DNA of 9,437 nucleotides from an uncultured Actinomycetes bacterium (GTDB lineage Bacteria > Actinomycetota > Actinomycetes > S36-B12): assembly GCA_913061025.1 (NCBI GenBank), contig CAJXUJ010000039.1, positions 1 through 9,437 on the forward strand, given 5' to 3'. Made by a program: the position numbers and the translations under genes. The notes under the pieces are model-generated. The model was not told the DNA's origin. It ran no database searches and was given only the letters and a program-made list of their open reading frames with translations. Shown here in pieces: positions 5,396 to 9,437 of this stretch; the stretch's first letter is position 1; every line of letters begins with the position of its first letter.

Positions 5396-6556
5396 CTAGG
5401 AGTCGTCGTCGGGGACTAGCCAGGAGGGACGGACCATCTCCGGATCCCAGCCCGAGACCTGCTCGGGCTTGCGCGGCCGCGGCCCGACGTAGCGCGCCGA
5501 CGGGCGAATCAACCGACCGGTGCGCTTTTGCTCGAGAATGTGGGCGCTCCATCCGGCGATCCGTGCGCACGTGAACATCGACGTGAACATCTGCGGCGGG
5601 ACCTCGGCGAAGTCGAGGATGACCGCCGACCAAAACTCCACGTTGGTCTGCAGCGCACGATCGGGACGGCGATCCTGTAGTTGCGCGAGGGCTTCCTGTT
5701 CGAGGGCGGCCGCCACCTCGTAGCGGGGAGCACCGAGTTCCCGGGCGACATCGCGCAGGATGCGGGCTCGGGGATCCTCCGCGCGATAGACGCGATGACC
5801 GAAGCCCATCAGGCGTTTGTCGGAATCGAGGGTGTTTCGCACGAAGGCCGCCGGGTCCTCGGACCGCTCGACCTCGTCGATCATCGAGAGCACTCGCGCA
5901 GGGGCCCCGCCGTGCAGTGGACCGCTCATTGTGCCGATCGCTCCGGAGATCGCCGCTGCGACGTCGGCCCCGGTGGACGCGCTCACCCGTGCGGTGAGAG
6001 TCGAGGAGTTCAGGCCGTGCTCGGCTGCCACTACGAAGTAGGAGTCGACGGCTTCGACGTGCCGTGGGTCGGGCTCACCGCGCCAGCGGATCATGAAGCG
6101 CTCGACGACGGTGTTTGCTTGATCGATCTCGGCCTGGGGAACCATCGGTTGTCCCAGGCCGCGGGCCGATTGCGCTACGAAGGACAGCGCCATCACCGAG
6201 ACGTGCGCGAGGTTCTCCCGCGCTGTGGCGTCGTCGATGTCCAAGATCGGCTGCAGCCCCCACGCGGGTGCGAGCATCGCGATAGCCGACTGGACGTCTA
6301 CCCGCACATCGCCGGAGTGAATCGGGATCGGGAACGGCTCTGCGGGAGGGATGCCCGGGTTGAACTCGCCGTCAACCAGTAGCCCCCAGACGTTGCCAAA
6401 GGACACTCGGCCAACGAGATCGGCCACATCCACACCCCGGTATCGCAGGGCGCCGCCCTCGCGATCCGGTTCGGCTATCTGCGTTTCGAAGGCGACGACA
6501 CCTTCGAGGCCCGGCACGAATTCCCGCATAACTTCCTCCACTATCGAGGTGACCAT
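5396..6556 (-). CDS. citA: Citrate synthase, CitA/citrate synthase 2 type
   Basis: Condenses oxaloacetate and acetyl-CoA to citrate, the first TCA-cycle step; cytoplasmic. The 386-residue protein begins FVPGLEGVVAFETQIAEPD and has LRYRGVDVADLV (38-47), the family signature in the small domain. Active-site residues: His180 in AEHGLNSS, His215 in GPLHGGAPARV, GFGHRVYR (251-258), and Asp315 in EFWSAVILDF; citrate-binding arginines in RLIRPSARYVGP. The length and divergence fit the short actinobacterial citrate synthase 2 (from memory Rv0889c in M. tuberculosis) and not GltA. A methylcitrate synthase is less likely because no prpB/prpD is next to it. The ATG at 6556 has GAGG six bases upstream. 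It is the first gene of a leftward block with serC and the MFS gene, and diverges from pdxH with only 33 bp between starts. Confidence 0.95.
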   Translation of the reverse strand: MVTSIVEEVMREFVPGLEGVVAFETQIAEPDREGGALRYRGVDVADLVGRVSFGNVWGLLVDGEFNPGIPPAEPFPIPIHSGDVRVDVQSAIAMLAPAWGLQPILDIDDATARENLAHVSVMALSFVAQSARGLGQPMVPQAEIDQANTVVERFMIRWRGEPDPRHVEAVDSYFVVAAEHGLNSSTLTARVSASTGADVAAAISGAIGTMSGPLHGGAPARVLSMIDEVERSEDPAAFVRNTLDSDKRLMGFGHRVYRAEDPRARILRDVARELGAPRYEVAAALEQEALAQLQDRRPDRALQTNVEFWSAVILDFAEVPPQMFTSMFTCARIAGWSAHILEQKRTGRLIRPSARYVGPRPRKPEQVSGWDPEMVRPSWLVPDDDS

Positions 6557-6562
6557 TCAACA

Positions 6563-6566
6563 CCTC
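6563..6566 (-). promoter_or_regulatory. Ribosome binding site of citrate synthase gene
   Basis: GAGG on the minus strand (CCTC at 6563-6566) lies six bases upstream of the ATG at 6556, supporting that start over an in-frame ATG ten codons downstream. Confidence 0.6.
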
Positions 6567-6572
6567 GGCTCT

Positions 6573-6579
6573 CATGATG
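6573..6579. promoter_or_regulatory. Putative overlapping divergent -10 elements for citA and pdxH
   Basis: The 33 bp between the two starts contain one AT-rich patch, TCATGATGG. On the plus strand CATGAT (6573-6578) and on the minus strand CATCAT (6574-6579) each match TATAAT at four of six positions. Expected starts are about 6585 for pdxH (near leaderless) and 6567 for citA (about 10-base leader with GAGG). The -35 regions would lie inside the opposite genes. Weak sequence evidence; the compact spacing is the main argument. Confidence 0.33.
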
Positions 6580-6589
6580 GGATTCGGGT

Positions 6590-7270
6590 ATGGCCGGTAT
6601 GTCTAAGGAGCCTGTCGACCCAGCCGCGATGCGGGTGTCCTACGCCGAGGGCGTTCTCGACGTCGCGGATCTCGCCCCGACACCCCTCGAGCAGTTCCAG
6701 GACTGGTTCGTCACCGCCACGCAGGACGAGCGCATCGTCGAGCCCAACGCCATGGTTCTGGCGACGGCGGATGAATCCGGCGTGCCGAGCACCCGAACCG
6801 TGCTGCTCAAAGGTGCGGACGAGCGGGGGTTCGTCTTCTACACAAACCTCGGTTCACGGAAATCCACCGAACTCCGAGCTAATCCGAATGCCTCGGTGAC
6901 GTTCCCCTGGTACGCACTGCATCGCCAGGTGGTGGTCTGCGGCGTGGCGGAGGAGGTCGATCGGGCAGAGACCCTCGAGTACTTCCGCTCGCGACCGCAC
7001 GAGTCCCAACTCGGTGCGTGGGCGAGTGTGCAATCCAGCGTGATCGATTCTCGCTCCGAACTCGACGATCGCTGGGTTGAACTGCACGAGCAGTACCCCC
7101 CGGGCACCGAGGTGCCGCTGCCTGACATGTGGGGTGGATGGTTGATCCGTCCGACCACGGTCGAGTTCTGGCAGGGACGTCCCTCTCGACTGCACGATCG
7201 ACTCCGCTACCGGGGATCCGGGTCACTCATCGACTCGAGCGCGTGGAGTGTGGAGCGTCTCTCTCCGTAG
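6590..7270 (+). CDS. pdxH: Pyridoxamine/pyridoxine 5'-phosphate oxidase
   Basis: FMN-dependent enzyme oxidising pyridoxamine or pyridoxine phosphate to pyridoxal phosphate; in organisms using the PdxS/PdxT route it serves salvage. 226 residues, normal length. Motifs: RTVLLKG (69-75), GFVFYTNLGSRK (80-91) for FMN phosphate binding, GAWASVQSS (142-150), and the C-terminal signature WQGRPSRLHDR (194-204) followed by W219-S-V-E-R-L-S-P, which is the family's closing motif. Two close ATGs (6590 and 6599) are possible; neither has a clear ribosome site, and I take the first because the distance to citA still leaves a promoter. It is transcribed alone, with 19 bp to the convergent RHH gene. The product is the cofactor that SerC, encoded two genes away, requires. 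Confidence 0.96.
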   Translation: MAGMSKEPVDPAAMRVSYAEGVLDVADLAPTPLEQFQDWFVTATQDERIVEPNAMVLATADESGVPSTRTVLLKGADERGFVFYTNLGSRKSTELRANPNASVTFPWYALHRQVVVCGVAEEVDRAETLEYFRSRPHESQLGAWASVQSSVIDSRSELDDRWVELHEQYPPGTEVPLPDMWGGWLIRPTTVEFWQGRPSRLHDRLRYRGSGSLIDSSAWSVERLSP

Positions 7271-7289
7271 TTGGGGCTCGTGACAAGAA

Positions 7290-7544
7290 CTACTTCGAAC
7301 GTCGGCGAAGTTCGCTCGCGATGGCGACCGTCACGATGTCATCGACGGTGGAATCGGCATCCTTCGCCGCACTCCGCAGCTGCTTGCGGAGCTTCTTCGG
7401 GATGCGAACCTCGAGTGAAACCTTCTTGCCCTCGAGAACCGAGTCACCGGTGCTCGACGGTGCGATGTGCGTGGTGGGGTGAACGTCCGCGTCCGGTGCC
7501 TTGCGTAATGCGGGACGCGGTGACGGGTCGAACTTCTGGCTCAT
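7290..7544 (-). CDS. Small ribbon-helix-helix-like DNA-binding protein, ParA partner candidate
   Basis: 84-residue basic protein. Residues 1-39 are Pro/Ser/Asp-rich and probably disordered (MSQKFDPSPRPALRKAPDAD start). Residues 40-84 fit a ribbon-helix-helix fold: a strand KKVSLEVRIP (40-49), helix A (about 50-62, KLRKQLRSAAKDA) and helix B (about 66-80, TVDDIVTVAIASELRRR). This is the architecture of small centromere-binding or repressor proteins such as ParG and Omega, where the flexible N-tail stimulates the ParA ATPase; whether Arg10 or Arg14 does so here is inference. The ATG overlaps the ParA stop as ATGA, so the two are co-translated. A longer frame to 7622 exists, but its extra 26 residues lie wholly inside parA and look like shadow. 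I do not recognise a named family; the fold call is by pattern only. Confidence 0.82.
   Translation of the reverse strand: MSQKFDPSPRPALRKAPDADVHPTTHIAPSSTGDSVLEGKKVSLEVRIPKKLRKQLRSAAKDADSTVDDIVTVAIASELRRRSK
7292..7311. terminator. Possible hairpin at convergent pdxH / RHH gene ends
   Basis: ACTTCG at 7292-7297 and CGAAGT at 7306-7311 form a perfect 6-bp stem with an 8-base loop, 22 bases after the pdxH stop and overlapping the last codons and stop of the RHH gene. No T-run follows. It could end pdxH transcription weakly, or be chance coding sequence. Confidence 0.22.
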
Positions 7545-8308
7545 CGCAGACCTCCGGGAAAGAGACGGTCGAGTAGGGAGTCGAAGAGTTCGGAGAGCTC
7601 GCGTCCGGCAGGGGAGTCCCACGCGTGGATAGGCATTCCCGCACCTTCGGCCTGGGCGATTGCATTGCGTTCGGGAATCTCAATGCTGCTCACTTGCCGA
7701 TCGAACGCTTCGCGCAGTTCGGCAGCGCGATTGCGATGTTCGGCCACGGTGGTGCGCATCCGATTCAGCACGATGCTCGGTGGTTGCAGAGTCCGATTCG
7801 AGGATTCGCGCACGAGGTCGATGGCTTCAACGGCCTGCTGGGCTCCGCGCAGAGCGAAGTAGCCGGGCTCGGTGACCACGAGTGCCTGGGACGCCGCGTG
7901 CAGCGCATTGCGGCTCATCTCGCCGAGCGAGGGAGGACAGTCGATGACCACGAGGTCGTACCGGTGTCCGACTCCGGCGAGGGCCGTGCGCAGCCGCTGT
8001 TCGGATCCGGGCGCGGCCTCGGCGACCCGGTGTTCGAGCGCTGGTTCGGAGGGCAGTACGTCGGTGCCCCGGCCCCAGGTGCTGGGGACGATGGCTTCGG
8101 CGGCCACTCCGGGACGACGGTCGGCGAGGGCATCGCCGACGGTCAGGGCCGGATCGAGAATTCCGAGGCCCATCGAGGCGTTCGCCTGAGGGTCGAGGTC
8201 GATCACCAGGGTGCGCCAGTGCCTATTCCAGGCAGCACTGGCCAAGCCAAGGGCGACGGTGGTCTTTCCGACCCCGCCCTTCATGGACAGCACGGCAACG
8301 GTAGGCAC
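7541..8308 (-). CDS. ParA/Soj-family ATPase
   Basis: Deviant Walker-type ATPase that would bind DNA non-specifically as an ATP dimer and position a cargo or locus. 255 residues: Walker A KGGVGKTT at 10-17 with signature Lys10 and P-loop Lys15; Walker A' VIDLDPQAN (35-43, Asp37/Asp39); Walker B LVVIDCPPS (119-127, Asp123). No N-terminal helix-turn-helix, so it is of the short ParA type (like chromosomal Soj, McdA and type Ib plasmid ParAs). No ParB or parS is next to it, and plasmid or phage genes are absent, so this is an orphan chromosomal ParA. The GTG start at 8308 gives the usual N-terminus MPTVAVLSMKGGVGK. Upstream AAGGTG could be a ribosome site, or TAAGGT a leaderless -10. It overlaps the RHH gene by ATGA. 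I assign no gene symbol because several ParA paralogues exist in this order. Confidence 0.94.
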   Translation of the reverse strand: MPTVAVLSMKGGVGKTTVALGLASAAWNRHWRTLVIDLDPQANASMGLGILDPALTVGDALADRRPGVAAEAIVPSTWGRGTDVLPSEPALEHRVAEAAPGSEQRLRTALAGVGHRYDLVVIDCPPSLGEMSRNALHAASQALVVTEPGYFALRGAQQAVEAIDLVRESSNRTLQPPSIVLNRMRTTVAEHRNRAAELREAFDRQVSSIEIPERNAIAQAEGAGMPIHAWDSPAGRELSELFDSLLDRLFPGGLR

Positions 8309-8327
8309 GCGGGCACCTTACGTGCCC
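8304..8327 (-). promoter_or_regulatory. Putative promoter and operator of the parA-RHH pair
   Basis: A perfect inverted repeat GGGCAC-CTTAC-GTGCCC occupies 8311-8327. On the minus strand TAAGGT (8315-8320) inside it is TANNNT-like and six bases before the GTG at 8308. A third half-site, GTGCC, is the start codon region (8304-8308), eight bases from the previous one. The core promoter would therefore sit inside a palindrome with iterated half-sites, the usual layout for self-repression by RHH proteins. The AAGGTG here could alternatively be a Shine-Dalgarno sequence. Confidence 0.5.
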
Positions 8328-8343
8328 CGGGTGAACGGCCCGA

Positions 8344-9111
8344 TCAGTCCGTCTCGAGTGCGGCCACGTAGACGCCGTAACCGAAGAAGTCCCGGTAGGT
8401 GCGGAAGAGTTTGATCTCCCGGCGCTCGCCGTCGACGATGTCCGACGCGATGGCACTATCCGCGTGGCGAGCGAGGAAGCTGTTGAGGCGTCCTTCGAGG
8501 GGTTGGTAGTAGTGCTCCTCCCACCCAGCTTCGGACAGCACGAAGAACCCACGAAGCGACAGTCCGTTGTTTTCGAGAATCGAGATCTTTGCCGCTGCGG
8601 TGTCGATTTCGGGGTACTCGCGGTTCCAGTGCTCGTCGATCTCCGCGGGTCGTGTTGACGTCAGCCAGGTGATCTCCGATAGGACCATGACGCCACCTGG
8701 CCGCAGGAGTCGTTTCCACGCGGCCACCCCCGCTGCGAAGCCCATGTTGTACACGGCACCTTCGGACCACACGACATCGAATGACGCATCGGGAAACGGA
8801 AGGTCGGTCATGTCACCTTCGATGGTGGTGATCTGATCGGCGAGTCCACCAGCGGATGCGCGCGCCTCGAGGCGTTCGAGGAATTGGGGGAATAGGTCGA
8901 CGGCGGTGACCTTCGCGTTGAACTTCTCCGCCAGCTGGATCGTTGATGCGCCAGTGCCGCACCCGATGTCGATGATGTCGGGTCCCCGCGCGGCCGATCG
9001 ACCAGAGTCGAGTCCGGCCAAGCCGGCGGCGAGGTCTAGGTCCGTGGGTGATCCCGGTCCCTGTCGATCAGCGTCCACATGTAATTCAACGAGGAGTTCG
9101 AGTTCGTCCAT
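8344..9111 (-). CDS. Class I SAM-dependent methyltransferase
   Basis: Soluble 255-residue methyltransferase, substrate unknown. Motif I IIDIGCGTG is at 46-54, the ribose-binding acidic residue follows in VTAVDLFPQF (68-77, Asp72), motif II-like IEGDMTDLPFP (98-107) and motif IV-like FDVVWSEGAVYNMG (111-124). The C-terminal half has RPGGVMVLSEITWL and an unusual WEEHYYQPLEGRL segment (197-209) also present, as I recall, in small uncharacterised methyltransferases of Firmicutes and Bacteroidetes. No membrane segment. The ATG at 9111 is eight bases after the photolyase stop, so it belongs to the same leftward transcript; a weak AGG lies about eight bases upstream. It is followed 35 bp later by parA. 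Not a known ubiquinone or DNA methylase by sequence. Confidence 0.92.
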   Translation of the reverse strand: MDELELLVELHVDADRQGPGSPTDLDLAAGLAGLDSGRSAARGPDIIDIGCGTGASTIQLAEKFNAKVTAVDLFPQFLERLEARASAGGLADQITTIEGDMTDLPFPDASFDVVWSEGAVYNMGFAAGVAAWKRLLRPGGVMVLSEITWLTSTRPAEIDEHWNREYPEIDTAAAKISILENNGLSLRGFFVLSEAGWEEHYYQPLEGRLNSFLARHADSAIASDIVDGERREIKLFRTYRDFFGYGVYVAALETD

Positions 9112-9119
9112 GCGTTGAC

Positions 9120-9437
9120 CTATTCCTTCTTGATCGCAGCGAAATCGGCGAGTGCGACTTCGCGCTCGGCCTTGTGATCCACGATCGGTTCGGGGTAGCC
9201 GGCGTCGTAACCGCCGAGGACATCCCAGGGTTCATGCGCAGCTTTGCCCGGCAGGTGGCGGAGTTCGGGAATATATGTGCGCACGTAATCGCCGTTCGGA
9301 TCGAACTTCAACCCTTGGGAAATGGGGTTGAACACTCGGTAGAACGGGGAGGCGTCGGTGCCGCACCCCGCCGTCCACTGCCATCCGTGGGTGTTGCTCG
9401 CGACGTCACCGTCGCGCAGCCAGCGCATGAACTCGGC
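9120..9437 (-). CDS. Deoxyribodipyrimidine photolyase, C-terminal part (partial)
   Basis: Only the last 105 residues lie in the window; the frame is open through the edge, so the start and chromophore domain are outside. The segment has the CPD photolyase FAD domain ending: MRWLRDGDVASN, HGWQWTAGCGTDASPFYRVF, NPISQGLKFDPNGDYVRTYI, PELRHLPGKAAHEPWD and YPEPIVDHKAER. This corresponds closely in pattern to the end of E. coli Phr (GWQWAASTGTD, FNP, QG.KFD, PELRDVPGK, YPQPIV). It repairs UV pyrimidine dimers using light and FADH-. The stop is eight bases before the methyltransferase start. A cryptochrome-like relative cannot be excluded from this part alone. Symbol phr or phrB would be usual but is not needed on a fragment. 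Confidence 0.93.
   Translation of the reverse strand, partial: AEFMRWLRDGDVASNTHGWQWTAGCGTDASPFYRVFNPISQGLKFDPNGDYVRTYIPELRHLPGKAAHEPWDVLGGYDAGYPEPIVDHKAEREVALADFAAIKKE

Noticed and set aside
5343..5633. Upstream extension of the serC frame to an ATG at 5633
   Set aside because: The extra 97 residues are arginine/proline-rich, lie in the citrate synthase gene, and a GTG with AGGAG at 5342 gives the normal SerC N-terminus.
5681..6382. 233-codon plus-strand frame inside citrate synthase
   Set aside because: Shadow frame of a confidently identified enzyme; no domain visible.
7625..8371. Long open frame (248 codons) antisense to parA
   Set aside because: It is the G/C-biased complement of a clear ParA gene, with low-complexity Gly/Arg/His content and no recognisable motif.

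Overview
The window is compact, GC-rich DNA (G/C-biased third codon positions by eye) with frequent GTG starts. It looks like the chromosome of a mycolic-acid actinobacterium (order Mycobacteriales), most likely Rhodococcus-like. The support is gene content: actinobacterial families DUF2771, DUF3027 and DUF2530, a long-tailed mycobacterial-type CspB, a CitA-type citrate synthase, and four-base ATGA/GTGA overlaps. From memory, the cspB ... serC ... citA order also resembles the M. tuberculosis Rv0871-Rv0889c neighbourhood. The genus is an inference.

Layout, left to right. A cold-shock protein gene (+) is followed convergently by a DUF2771 lipoprotein (-), which is divergent from a DUF3027 zinc-ribbon protein (+). 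Next come a two-helix DUF2530 membrane protein (-) and, divergent from it, a 29-residue membrane mini-protein (+) whose stop overlaps the start of a secreted propeller-like protein (+). A leftward block follows, transcribed as citrate synthase -> serC -> MFS transporter, with the last two overlapping as GTGA. pdxH (+) starts only 33 bp from citrate synthase and diverges from it. The right end is a second leftward block: photolyase (cut by the window edge) -> SAM methyltransferase -> ParA ATPase -> small ribbon-helix-helix (RHH) protein, the last pair overlapping as ATGA. No intergenic gap exceeds about 90 bp, so no long gene-free stretch exists. I saw no tRNA, rRNA, insertion sequence or CRISPR array.

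How the genes work together. SerC makes phosphoserine and needs pyridoxal phosphate, which PdxH makes; citrate synthase is the entry step of the TCA cycle. The stretch therefore holds core central metabolism plus B6 salvage, with an MFS carrier translationally tied to SerC. The ParA/RHH pair has the form of a miniature partition or cargo-positioning module, although no plasmid or phage genes surround it. A perfect inverted repeat overlaps its putative promoter.

The recurring regulatory theme is leaderless transcription. At five starts a TANNNT or near-TATAAT hexamer lies 6-7 bp before the start codon, so the first transcribed base would be the start codon itself. The best leads for something undescribed are the ParA/RHH pair with its operator-like palindrome, and the 29-residue membrane peptide coupled to the exported propeller.
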